A stretch of 15,894 bases of DNA, from NCBI GenBank assembly GCA_003211335.1, contig QCTA01000019.1, forward strand, positions 1 to 15,894, in the 5' to 3' direction. Within the stretch, counting starts at the first letter, position 1. Every line of letters starts with the position of its first letter. Source of the stretch: Prochlorococcus sp. AG-670-O11 (GTDB taxonomy: Bacteria > Cyanobacteriota > Cyanobacteriia > PCC-6307 > Cyanobiaceae). Below, one piece after another: positions 5,676 to 11,435 of the stretch. Position numbers and translations under genes: made by a program. The notes under the pieces were generated by a model. It saw nothing but the letters and a program-made list of their open reading frames with translations, did not search any database and was not told the DNA's origin.

Positions 5676-5718
5676 AAAGGAAAGAAGTTAAAAAAACTAA
5701 CGTATATATTGATTCCAT

Positions 5719-6087
5719 TTAACTAGCCGTTGTTATAGAACTACTTAATCCGAAGGTAAGAAAAATAAAAGTGGCAAATGATACTCCCATCATTACGGTT
5801 GTATACAACTTATTCAATCTAAAATTATTTTGAATAGATGAAAAGTCAGCTATTACAAAATTTTTCATTGAATATTTTTGTCTACTTATGAAGTTATTAC
5901 TGTTAACTAAATTACCAAGAATTGGTTTTGAGGTAAGAGAATTTTCCTGAGTTATAACAGCATTAAAAGCTTTATCTTCATTAAAGAAAGTTGGGAACAT
6001 ATATGTATGCCATAAAGCTATTACCGAGACCCAAAAGATTAAACTTAAACCTGCAATACCAAAAAGAAGGAATCTAAATGTCTCCAT
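5719..6087 (-). CDS. Two-helix membrane protein, 122 residues
   Basis: Helix 1 at about residues 8-28 (LFGIAGLSLIFWVSVIALW), then a hydrophilic domain of some 65 residues (containing AVITQENSLTSKP and YSMKNFVIADFSS), then helix 2 at about 96-117 (VMMGVSFATFIFLTFGLSSS). Both termini would be on one side with the central domain on the other. The start is the first ATG, well placed in the 210-base divergent region shared with the PsbY/PsbF-like operon at 6298. That neighbourhood hints at a thylakoid role, but I recognise no family. Confidence 0.7.
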   Translation of the reverse strand: METFRFLLFGIAGLSLIFWVSVIALWHTYMFPTFFNEDKAFNAVITQENSLTSKPILGNLVNSNNFISRQKYSMKNFVIADFSSIQNNFRLNKLYTTVMMGVSFATFIFLTFGLSSSITTAS

Positions 6088-6297
6088 AATTATTATTTAT
6101 TTTGATTCCAAATCTACAATAAATTAATTTATTAAAATTTAAAAAATATACTTTATCCAAACCAAAAAATCATTCCCTATAGTGACAAATGTTCAACACT
6201 ACTGTTATTAAGTGTTTTTACTTAAACATAAGTTAAAGATTTAGTTTTTTATTTATTTAAAAAGATCAAAATAAATAACAACTTAACTATTTATCAA

Positions 6298-6591
6298 ATG
6301 GACTTTAGAATTTTATTAGTTATTACTCCAATTATTTTTGCCTGGATCTTTACAGTATTTTGGTTAGGTAAATGGGATGTATTTAGATTGACACCTTTCG
6401 GATTACCTAAACAAGGTTTAGCGCCTTTTAAAAACTACCAAGTATGGGAAGATTCATCGATTATAAATACAAACAGACCTGAGGAGGGTTATCCAGTCTT
6501 CACTGTAAGAACTGCGGCTATAAATGCCTTAGGAATTCCAACCGTTTTCTTCCTTGGCGCAATTTTGGCTATGCAGTTTAAATCATATTAA
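6298..6591 (+). CDS. PsbY-like/PsbF-like fusion protein lacking the haem histidine, 97 residues
   Basis: The N-terminus [20 protein letters not shown] resembles the start of PsbY, a small photosystem II subunit (MDWR...P..AW). After a linker of some 40 residues, the C-terminus [20 protein letters not shown] plus [10 protein letters not shown] matches the PsbF subunit (beta) of cytochrome b559, where the consensus is YPIFTVRWLAVH-LA-PT-FFLGAI-AMQF. The residue that should be the haem-ligating His is Asn76, and the Trp after VR is Thr72, so haem cannot be held in the usual way. It is therefore not the essential psbF gene but a diverged, fused relative, probably in the thylakoid membrane and perhaps docking to photosystem II. 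It begins a three-gene operon (6606 follows after 14 bases). The PsbF match is clear to me; the PsbY match is weaker. Confidence 0.8.
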   Translation: MDFRILLVITPIIFAWIFTVFWLGKWDVFRLTPFGLPKQGLAPFKNYQVWEDSSIINTNRPEEGYPVFTVRTAAINALGIPTVFFLGAILAMQFKSY

Positions 6592-6605
6592 TTTAAAGAA
6601 TTTAA

Positions 6606-6791
6606 ATGGATATAAGATACTTTATTGTGGGAGCTCCTTTTATGGTTGCATTTTTCTATACTTTATTTTGGCTTAAAAGATGGGGAGCTTTTAATTTATC
6701 CTCTAATAATAATCCAAAAAAAAGGACTATAAAAGATGAACGGTCAAGCGAAGGTTTGATACTAGAAAACATCTTCCTCACAAAGAATTAA
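6606..6791 (+). CDS. PsbY-like small membrane protein, 61 residues
   Basis: MDIRYFIVGAPFMVAFFYTL begins a helix that is paralogous to the N-terminus of the preceding gene: M-D-x-R, P at 11, A, T, FWL, W, F and L occupy the same positions in both. After the helix comes a hydrophilic, basic tail (SSNNNPKKRTIKDERSSEG) with no PsbF part. It lies 14 bases after the fusion gene and precedes the 6829 membrane peptide, so all three are probably one transcript. Thylakoid localisation and association with photosystem II are inference from the fusion partner. The paralogy is visible directly; the PsbY link is tentative. Confidence 0.7.
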   Translation: MDIRYFIVGAPFMVAFFYTLFWLKRWGAFNLSSNNNPKKRTIKDERSSEGLILENIFLTKN

Positions 6792-6828
6792 TTTACCAAA
6801 CAAAATTCAAATAATTTTTTTAGTTATT

Positions 6829-6927
6829 ATGATTCCTCTAGAACAATTTTTGTTTTTAGCAGTTTCTCTTTATGCTTTTTTTCATCTTTCAATGAGTCTT
6901 GTTAATATATTAATTTATTTTCAATAA
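6829..6927 (+). CDS. Small hydrophobic membrane peptide, 32 residues
   Basis: MIPLEQFLFLAVSLYAFFHL is a membrane helix over nearly its whole length; the remainder (SMSLVNILIYFQ) is also apolar. No Shine-Dalgarno sequence. It lies 37 bases after the PsbY-like gene on the same strand. Size and hydrophobicity suit a photosystem small subunit, but no specific match is seen. Confidence 0.45.
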   Translation: MIPLEQFLFLAVSLYAFFHLSMSLVNILIYFQ

Positions 6928-7019
6928 AACTAATTTAAAATAAAATACAACATCTGAATGTATAAAATAAATCTTCCTAAATCTAGAAACTAAATGTATA
7001 AATATAAAAGTAGAAATTA

Positions 7020-7130
7020 GAGAAATCTACTAGCCGTTAGCTTTGATAACTTCGGTTTGTAATGAGAACCTCTCTTTGACCTCATTTTCTTTTTTGCAAT
7101 CTTAGAAAATGAGGTTTAAATCTTTTTTAA
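7020..7130 (+). ncRNA. Structured RNA candidate with alternative hairpins
   Basis: ACCTCATTTTC (7079-7089) and GAAAATGAGGT (7105-7115) form a perfect 11-pair stem with a 15-base loop, followed after a short gap by a T run (7121-7128). The upstream AATGAG (7061-7066) could instead pair with CTCATT (7081-7086), giving mutually exclusive folds. GTTA/TAAC with CCG/CGG make another small hairpin near 7034-7055. The 6928-7410 stretch has no convincing gene, so an RNA or an attenuator is plausible. A simple terminator of the 6298 operon is the alternative. Confidence 0.4.
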
Positions 7131-7260
7131 AAATACTTTTAAAAACAATATTCTATTAAAAGTCTGTATTAAAAAATATCATTTCTAATTAAATATTATT
7201 CATATGTTTGTATATTATTTACTTTAAAAAAAGTAGTTTTTTATCTATAAATTATATGTA

Positions 7261-7368
7261 GATATTTGGCGAATCTGCAACGGTATAAAATCCGTCTTTA
7301 TGAACCTAGCCAAAGGAAATATTCTTAACTGCTTTTTAGTTATTTTAGTAGTTAGGAATATTTTTATT
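7261..7368 (+). ncRNA. Structured small RNA candidate with strong terminator
   Basis: TTTGGC (7265-7270) pairs with GCCAAA (7309-7314), enclosing a hairpin ACGG/CCGT (7280-7283 with 7292-7295). Immediately afterwards a 15-pair stem (7318-7332 with 7348-7362, two G-T pairs) runs into TTTTTA, an excellent Rho-independent terminator. A possible -10 (TATAAAT or TATATG) lies near 7245-7258. A 28-codon frame from 7300 crosses the terminator stem and is unlikely to be real. It resembles the many small RNAs known from Prochlorococcus islands; I cannot name it. Confidence 0.5.
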
Positions 7369-7410
7369 AAAGATTTAAATTCATAAAATATTTACCTATT
7401 AGAACTTTAA

Positions 7411-7824
7411 ATGACAAGTAACTCAAGCAAAGAAAAGACTTTAGAAAATATTTATAAGGATTTAGAATCTGGAATGCCAGAAAATAAATCTATCAAAGAG
7501 TATTCTCTTCCTAATGCAAGACAGTGGTTAGGAGGTAGATTTGTTGCCATTTGGGTTTTGCCTATTTTTTTTATAAATAAAATTTCAAAGTTCTATGCAT
7601 CATCTGCTTTTATAAAACCTTATTCACCATCAAAAACAGGTCCCTCTTATAAACAACCAGAAACTCTATACACTTCTTTAAAAAATGTTTTTAAAGGTAG
7701 TGATCATTTAAGATTTTTTGATCATAGGTTTATTGGTATCTGGGTATTACCAATAGCCTTAACTGGAATTATCTTTGAAATCCTATTAATAGCTCCTACT
7801 AATAACACCTCCCCTTTTAATTAA
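7411..7824 (+). CDS. Membrane protein with an internally duplicated RF(V/I)(A/G)IWVLPI helix, 137 residues
   Basis: The first 36 residues are hydrophilic. Then RFVAIWVLPI (43-52) begins one hydrophobic segment, and RFIGIWVLPI (106-115) begins a second one, which continues ALTGIIFEILLIA. Both are preceded by a short polar stretch (QWLGG and RFFDH), so the protein looks like an ancient tandem duplication with a proline- and serine-rich linker between (KPYSPSKTGPSYKQPETLYT). The start is the only ATG, placed after the terminator of the upstream RNA candidate. No family recognised. The repeated motif may be a pigment or protein docking helix, which is speculation. Confidence 0.7.
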   Translation: MTSNSSKEKTLENIYKDLESGMPENKSIKEYSLPNARQWLGGRFVAIWVLPIFFINKISKFYASSAFIKPYSPSKTGPSYKQPETLYTSLKNVFKGSDHLRFFDHRFIGIWVLPIALTGIIFEILLIAPTNNTSPFN

Positions 7825-7868
7825 AAAACTTTTTTTAAGTATCATTTAGCCTTAGGATTGCTTATTGA

Positions 7869-7891
7869 TTAATCTTTATCCAAACTTTTAA
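7869..7891 (+). repeat. Remnant of the dispersed repeat's 3' end
   Basis: CTTTATCCAAACTTTTAAA here matches the 3' border of repeat copies C and D and abuts the start codon of the next gene. Only this border is present. Confidence 0.4.
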
Positions 7892-8008
7892 ATGGCTAGC
7901 AACAAAGATTTAGAAAAAAGAATTGAAAGCTTAGAAAAAGAAGTGCAACATTTAAAAGCAGCATTACAATATCAAACAAAAAATCAAAAGAAATCTACTG
8001 CTAGTTGA
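7892..8008 (+). CDS. Short coiled-coil protein, 38 residues
   Basis: MASNKDLEKRIESLEKEVQH LKAALQYQT... shows heptad spacing with Leu/Ile at positions 7, 11, 14, 18, 22 and 26, a SlyX-like or leucine-zipper-like short coil, then a polar tail. Small coiled coils such as this often oligomerise or dock to other proteins. The start directly follows the repeat remnant, which may supply its upstream region. No family assigned. Confidence 0.6.
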   Translation: MASNKDLEKRIESLEKEVQHLKAALQYQTKNQKKSTAS

Positions 8009-8100
8009 TTAGTTTAATGAACAGCAAGTTGTATTATTTGATGTTGATTAAAATCAGATCTCTAAATTAATTTGAGATTGATAATTAAATTTCTTAGCCA

Positions 8101-8289
8101 ATGGAAGTTTTGCTTTTTACACTATTTTTTATAGTGTCACTTATATTCTTTATTGCAGGTAAAGATGATTTCGGGAGAGAAGAAAAAAATTTAATACTTA
8201 AGGATAAAGAAAAAGAAGCTGTTAAAAATGAGATGGAACTTAAATAGAAAGAGGAGGTCAAAAAAGAAGTAGAATTGAAATCAACTTAA
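8101..8289 (+). pseudogene. Membrane-anchored Lys/Glu-rich protein with in-frame TAG
   Basis: From ATG 8101: a membrane helix (VLLFTLFFIVSLIFFIAG, 3-20) and a charged helix (KDDFGREEKN...KNEMELK). TAG at 8245-8247 ends this 48-residue product, but the frame stays open for 13 more codons (KEEVKKEVELKST) with the same charged pattern before TAA 8287-8289. A CAG or AAG to TAG change would explain it. The 48-residue product may still be functional, since the helix and most of the charged part are intact. The topology is a smaller version of the protein at 14680. Confidence 0.6.
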
Positions 8290-8300
8290 TTAAAGTATCA

Positions 8301-8453
8301 ATGATTTATGGTTTTGCTTATTTAGGAATGGTTCTAGCTATTAGCGCAGGATGGGTGGTACTTGCAGTTTTAAAAAAACCTGAGTTTATTGAAAAACCTC
8401 TTGAGGAATTAAAGAATAAAATAAGACCTCTATTAAGTTCCAAAGAAGATTAA
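8301..8453 (+). CDS. Small single-helix membrane protein, 50 residues
   Basis: MIYGFAYLGMVLAISAGWVV LAVL is one glycine- and alanine-containing helix (about residues 5-24), followed by a charged amphipathic tail (KKPEFIEKPLEELKNKI...). It lies 11 bases after the extended frame of the 8101 gene, so the two are likely co-transcribed. It is convergent with the gene at 8485. A thylakoid or plasma membrane location is expected. No family recognised. Confidence 0.65.
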   Translation: MIYGFAYLGMVLAISAGWVVLAVLKKPEFIEKPLEELKNKIRPLLSSKED

Positions 8454-8484
8454 TTAAAGATCGTTAATTTTGGAAAATGTTGTT

Positions 8485-8619
8485 TTATTTTAAAACCAGA
8501 ATTAATACTCCAAAGATTAAAGTAGAGGCAATAAATCCAACACCTACTAATCCAGCGATTATTCCAGTATTAAGGTAAACCTTTACTGTAGCTAATTCCT
8601 TTCCTTCTTTCTTAGACAT
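8485..8619 (-). CDS. Small single-helix membrane protein, 44 residues
   Basis: A hydrophilic basic start (MSKKEGKELATVKVYLN) and one long helix rich in Gly, Val and Ile (TGIIAGLVGVGFIASTLIFG VLILVL) running to the end. The glycine pattern suits tight packing against another helix. It is convergent with the 8301 gene, 31 bases between stops. No named family recognised; small photosystem or transport subunits have a similar shape. Confidence 0.65.
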   Translation of the reverse strand: MSKKEGKELATVKVYLNTGIIAGLVGVGFIASTLIFGVLILVLK

Positions 8620-8733
8620 AATATTTTTATTAAAAAGGGCAGATCCAAACTACCAATTAGAAGATAACTAAAGCAAGAATTAACATCAATTTTTTAAAGT
8701 TGTTATAAACTATTTAGCAATTAACTCTTTCTT

Positions 8734-8907
8734 ATGAAACTCGAGTCAATTTCAACCACATCTGATAATTCTACCAATAATGGGGTTGGGAAGAAGTTTT
8801 TAATAATTTCTATATCACTGACATTACTATTAAATCTTTCCGTTGCTATTTGGTTTTTTATATACGTCCAACAAAACGGTTTAGATAAATTTTTAATTGA
8901 TATATAA
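8734..8907 (+). CDS. Small single-helix membrane protein, 57 residues
   Basis: A Ser/Thr/Asn-rich N-terminus (MKLESISTTSDNSTNNGVGK), then one helix (about residues 22-44, FLIISISLTLLLNLSVAIWFF) and a short tail (YVQQNGLDKFLIDI). It ends three bases before the stop of the convergent metallothionein-like gene. The long minus-strand frame over the same bases is its shadow. No family recognised. Confidence 0.6.
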   Translation: MKLESISTTSDNSTNNGVGKKFLIISISLTLLLNLSVAIWFFIYVQQNGLDKFLIDI

Positions 8908-8910
8908 ATT

Positions 8911-9051
8911 TTAATGATCGCCACAAGTTGAGCATTCTGCACAATCTTTACACTCACAAGGACAAGTGCATCCACAGCCAGGACATACTTCCTCTTCATT
9001 GGAAATAGATATCTTATTGATAAGAATATTTTTTAATAAAGCAGTAACCAT
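8911..9051 (-). CDS. Metallothionein-like protein, 46 residues
   Basis: Residues 23-43 carry nine Cys in the order CPGCGCTCPCECKDCAEC..C (23, 26, 28, 30, 32, 34, 37, 40, 43) plus a terminal His46, typical of a thiolate cluster binding Zn, Cd or Cu. The N-terminal 22 residues have no Cys. It is not a close relative of SmtA, whose Cys order and length differ. A promoter with 17-base spacing (9075-9103) and a Fur/Zur-like box upstream (9143-9162) suggest control by metal status. In marine Synechococcus a metallothionein is, as I recall, activated by Zur; the same could hold here. Very likely cytoplasmic metal storage or detoxification. Confidence 0.82.
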   Translation of the reverse strand: MVTALLKNILINKISISNEEEVCPGCGCTCPCECKDCAECSTCGDH

Positions 9052-9074
9052 AATTAATTAGTTTTTCTAATCTA

Positions 9075-9103
9075 ACTATAAAGAATACAAGGCTAGAAAT
9101 CAA
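9075..9103 (-). promoter_or_regulatory. Predicted promoter of the metallothionein-like gene
   Basis: On the minus strand TTGATT (9098-9103) and TATAGT (9075-9080) are 17 bases apart, placing the start near 9068 and leaving a leader of about 17 bases before ATG 9051. Confidence 0.55.
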
Positions 9104-9142
9104 CTGATATCTGACTATAAGCATTTACTTAATAATAAATAA

Positions 9143-9162
9143 TGATAATGATAATCATATTA
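9143..9162. promoter_or_regulatory. Fur/Zur-type operator
   Basis: TGATAATGATAATCA (9143-9157) is nearly the 7-1-7 inverted repeat of Fur-family sites (TGATAAT-N-ATTATCA), and GATAATGATAATCAT (9144-9158) equals the first 15 bases of the E. coli Fur consensus. It lies about 40 bases upstream of the -35 box of the metallothionein-like gene and 120 bases from the 9281 start. That upstream position would suit activation more than repression of the minus gene. Confidence 0.65.
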
Positions 9163-9280
9163 AAAAATAGATATGTAACCCTCAATTAGAATTAAAAAAC
9201 TTTAGAAAGCAAAAAGTATATTGACTTATTGTTAATTGTTTTTTAGTCATTAAAATAAAAATTAAATATTATTTTCACAG

Positions 9281-9499
9281 ATGTCAGATAATTGCGAATT
9301 AAAGTGGCAACCAACTAAAGACCAGATAGACAACATGATCTTGCCTGCCTATACAGATATGGCAAAACAAAGTGTTGCTTATGTTAATAAATTCGGGTGT
9401 CCTCCTGAATATGTTGCAGATATGTTGAGAGATATCGCAGATGCACTAACTTCTATTCATCCAGAATCTGAATCTGAGGGCGGTTGCTCTTGTTGTTAA
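9281..9499 (+). CDS. Small soluble protein with C-terminal Cys tail, 72 residues
   Basis: An alpha-helical protein (QPTKDQIDNMILPAYTDMAK and PPEYVADMLRDIADALTSIH) ending SEGGCSCC. Cys at 5, 40, 69, 71 and 72; the last three could bind a metal or take part in redox exchange. It is divergently oriented to the metallothionein-like gene, with the Fur/Zur-like box between, so shared control is likely. ATG 9281 is the first start in the frame. A weak promoter (TTGACT at 9221-9226 and TAGTCA 17 bases on) may serve it. No family recognised with certainty; the context suggests metal handling. Confidence 0.75.
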   Translation: MSDNCELKWQPTKDQIDNMILPAYTDMAKQSVAYVNKFGCPPEYVADMLRDIADALTSIHPESESEGGCSCC

Positions 9500-9610
9500 A
9501 TAATAAAAAACTTTATCCCTAGCGATTTCTAACTATATATTTCTTCTCGAAAAACTATTCGATATATTGAAAGAGAATTAAATAATAAAAGGGTTCAGCG
9601 AACACTAATT

Positions 9611-9632
9611 TCATTCGAACCTCATTCGAACC
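9611..9632 (+). repeat. Perfect 11-base tandem repeat
   Basis: TCATTCGAACC occurs twice without a gap (9611-9621, 9622-9632). Its reverse complement contains GGTTCGAATGA, similar to the T-loop of a tRNA, and it abuts repeat copy C. Confidence 0.7.
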
Positions 9633-9760
9633 ACCCATATTTCCTCAAATCTATGACAGTCAAAGAACCTAACTACTGGCTAATGAAAAGTGAGCGCGAC
9701 TAGCCATAACTGGGATCTCAAGGAATCGTAATTTTTTATCCAAACTTTATCCAAACTTTT
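9630..9760 (+). repeat. Dispersed island repeat, copy C
   Basis: Begins ACCACCCATATTTCCT, related to the lipoprotein-end part of copies D and E, then an ATG mini-frame (9653-9703, MTVKEPNYWLMKSERD), ATAACTGGGATCTCAAGGAA, and the tandem TTATCCAAACTTTATCCAAA block. The 3' half is nearly identical to copy D. No other gene is seen in 9500-9804. Confidence 0.8.
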
Positions 9761-9804
9761 AACTGATTGAAAGTTATCTAAAATAAGAGGAAATTCGCTC
9801 CTTT

Positions 9805-10017
9805 CTAATGGTTATGTTTATGCATATTGCACGGCATCCATTTATCTCCCATTTGATGAGCTCCTTCACACCCAAACTTATAAGCTTCTTTTTCAGCCTG
9901 TTCCTTTGTACCAAATAACATTGGCATTTTCATTTCTTTTTCAATAGGTTTATTAGAACAACCTAATGAAAGAATGGACATAAAGAGAAAAGGAATAAAA
10001 GAAATAAAGTGTTTCAA
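9805..10017 (-). CDS. DUF3721-type lipoprotein, 70 residues
   Basis: A signal sequence (KHFISFIPFLFMSILS) ends in a lipobox LSLGC with Cys20, so it is probably a membrane-anchored lipoprotein facing the periplasm. The mature part contains FGTKEQAEKEAYKFGCEGAH and QMGDKWMPCNMHKHNH: the FGTK-AE-A-KFGC-GAH-MG-WMPC order matches DUF3721 as I remember it. C50, C63 and four His (54, 66, 68, 70) could bind a metal ion such as Cu or Zn. The start codon is TTG; no ATG fits the signal peptide. It lies in the same metal-related neighbourhood as the metallothionein-like gene. Confidence 0.8.
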   Translation of the reverse strand: MKHFISFIPFLFMSILSLGCSNKPIEKEMKMPMLFGTKEQAEKEAYKFGCEGAHQMGDKWMPCNMHKHNH

Positions 10018-10144
10018 AATTAATTATTAATCAATGAAGTTTAGTATTAAATATCTTTGGAAATATTTTAAAAGCTAATTTATTTACATCTTTAATATTG
10101 ATTGACACTCGATCTAAAATTAAGGGCAATTAAATCCTTTATTT

Positions 10145-10540
10145 ATGAAGTTAAAAAATATTTTAAAAACTACTGGGGCACTTCATATTTTATTGGGATT
10201 ATTAATTATTTTCCTACTGATTTTTTCTGTGGAAACTATTGCAGGCAAAGCTTCAACTGAAACATTGCTTCTTGTTAGAGGTACTGCAGATGTTGTAGCA
10301 GCTAGTAATTTAGGAATTGGTTGTTTATTGATTATTTGTAGTTCCATAAAAGATAAAGCCTCTTTAAGAAAAGTTTTATCAGGTGAATTAGCTTTGATGT
10401 TTTGTTTTTTAGCAGTAGCTCTATTCAATACTTTTAACGCTGGGACAATTGTTGATGGAGGACCTCCTCCGCCTTTTTGGATTGTTTTAATAGTGAATCC
10501 TCTTTTATGTATTTATGGATTAGTTAATAATAAAAATTGA
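10145..10540 (+). CDS. Four-helix membrane protein, 131 residues
   Basis: Helices at about residues 11-30, 50-66, 79-97 and 110-127. Visible features are a short loop with RGTADVVAASNLGIG before helix 2 and a conserved-looking VDGGPPPPF just before helix 4. Four helices in a protein of this length recall DoxX-like or DUF4345-like proteins, but I see no signature firm enough to assign it. The start ATG follows a TTGACACTCGATC sequence about 40 bases upstream that recurs at 13021. The gene stands alone between the DUF3721 gene and a structured RNA region. Confidence 0.7.
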   Translation: MKLKNILKTTGALHILLGLLIIFLLIFSVETIAGKASTETLLLVRGTADVVAASNLGIGCLLIICSSIKDKASLRKVLSGELALMFCFLAVALFNTFNAGTIVDGGPPPPFWIVLIVNPLLCIYGLVNNKN

Positions 10541-10713
10541 AACTCCAACTCCTCCCACCACTTTTCAAACTATTCAATTGATTAAAGATTTAATTAATCA
10601 TGATTAAATCAATCTTAAGGATTCATGCAAAATATTTGAGAGCGATTACTTTATTTATACGACAGTTCTGGTGATCGACTCGACCAAGGTTGACCAACTA
10701 GATCTTCACTAAT
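10541..10713. other. Non-coding stretch with an AT hairpin
   Basis: No credible gene. GATTTAAT (10587-10594) and ATTAAATC (10603-10610) form an eight-pair hairpin that could end the 10145 transcript, although no T run follows. The stretch leads into the structured RNA candidate. Confidence 0.35.
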
Positions 10714-10966
10714 CCATGGTCTGCAACACCACGGTAAATTAACTTATCTAACCTTTACGGAAAGTAAGTTAAGTGATCAGAAATTAAACTTTCGGGATTA
10801 ATTCTGAACTATCTTAAAAATTAAGTCGTTTGTAAAGCATGAAGAAGTGAGTAATCACTTTTACATCCAAAACTAATTTCTAAGAAAATTCTTAATCTGA
10901 TTATTAAATAGATCTAATTTCTGTCGTCACCATTAAAAAAAAGACCTGTAACAGGGTCTTTTTTTA
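10714..10966 (+). ncRNA. Highly structured RNA candidate ending in a terminator
   Basis: Consecutive hairpins: CCATGGT/ACCACGG (10714-10720 with 10728-10734, one mismatch); AACTTA/TAAGTT (10741-10746 with 10765-10770) enclosing CTTT-ACGG-AAAG; TCAGAAATTAA/TTAATTCTGA (10777-10787 with 10798-10807, one bulge); and AAGTGA/TCACTT (10845-10850 with 10855-10860) inside GTAAA/TTTAC. The terminator (10936-10965) follows. No open frame of note crosses the region. It lacks recognisable tmRNA, RNase P or SRP features, so it would be an unnamed RNA. The 5' end is unknown and may lie further upstream. Confidence 0.5.
10936..10965. terminator. Strong bidirectional terminator
   Basis: AAAAAAAGACC (10936-10946) pairs with GGTCTTTTTTT (10955-10965). 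A-rich and T-rich arms allow termination in both directions: for the RNA candidate and for the minus genes at 11017-11335. Confidence 0.8.
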
Positions 10967-11016
10967 TGTCTTAAATTTTATTGATTTACTGTTAATCAAC
11001 AAATAACTAAATATTT

Positions 11017-11148
11017 TTATCTCACTCTTTCGCGATCAGTTAATACTTTTTCAAAAGTAGAAAAGAAAGTACAAATGCTATTCAATGCAACCAACAAAAG
11101 AACTACTGATCTTCCATGTTGATTTAATTGAAGTGTTCTTTGAGTCAT
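11017..11148 (-). CDS. Small membrane-associated protein, 43 residues
   Basis: MTQRTLQLNQHGRSVVLLLV then ALNSICTFFSTFEKVLTDRE. There is a short hydrophobic segment (about 14-30) between a polar start and a charged end, so it may be a single-pass or amphipathic membrane peptide. The ATG is four bases after the stop of the 11153 gene, forming a two-gene operon that ends at the 10936 terminator. No family recognised. Confidence 0.6.
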   Translation of the reverse strand: MTQRTLQLNQHGRSVVLLLVALNSICTFFSTFEKVLTDRERVR

Positions 11149-11152
11149 ACTC

Positions 11153-11335
11153 TTAATAATCTTCGTTGTAATCGGATGGACTACCAGTTAAAGAACAAAC
11201 AACTGATTCCTCTTTTCTCATTTCTTTTATTTCCATTATTGGTCTGCCCATTTTCTTAAGAACATTTATATCTTCTTTAGTCTGACAGCGAGCAATTATG
11301 TTTCCTTTTTGATCAAAGCAACTGTAGTAAGTCAT
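11153..11335 (-). CDS. Small soluble protein, 60 residues
   Basis: MTYYSCFDQKGNIIARCQTK EDINVLKKMGRPIMEIKEM... The first part (SCFDQKGNIIARC) looks like a beta hairpin with Cys 6 and 17; the middle is a helix plus strand (VLKKMGRPIMEIKEM); the tail is acidic and disordered. It is the first gene of the minus operon with 11017. The start is the sole ATG. No known domain; the hairpin-helix-strand order could be a small binding domain. Confidence 0.65.
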   Translation of the reverse strand: MTYYSCFDQKGNIIARCQTKEDINVLKKMGRPIMEIKEMRKEESVVCSLTGSPSDYNEDY

Positions 11336-11435
11336 TTTATTAAATGCAATTTAAAGTTTATGGTTGATTTCAGTTGTAGCAACGCAACCGACTCATGACA
11401 ACCATGTTTTTAATCTAGGTTAGCCATAGATTTAA

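Noticed and set aside
6298..6591. Calling this gene psbF
   Set aside because: The haem ligand is Asn, the Trp is lost and an extra N-terminal helix is fused; the essential psbF should be in a psbEFLJ cluster, which is not seen here.
8721..8999. A 92-codon minus-strand frame
   Set aside because: It covers both the plus-strand membrane gene at 8734 and the metallothionein-like gene at 8911 in another frame; its own composition shows no helix or domain.
10183..10428. An 81-codon minus-strand frame
   Set aside because: It is antisense to the four-helix membrane gene at 10145, whose hydrophobic pattern is clear.
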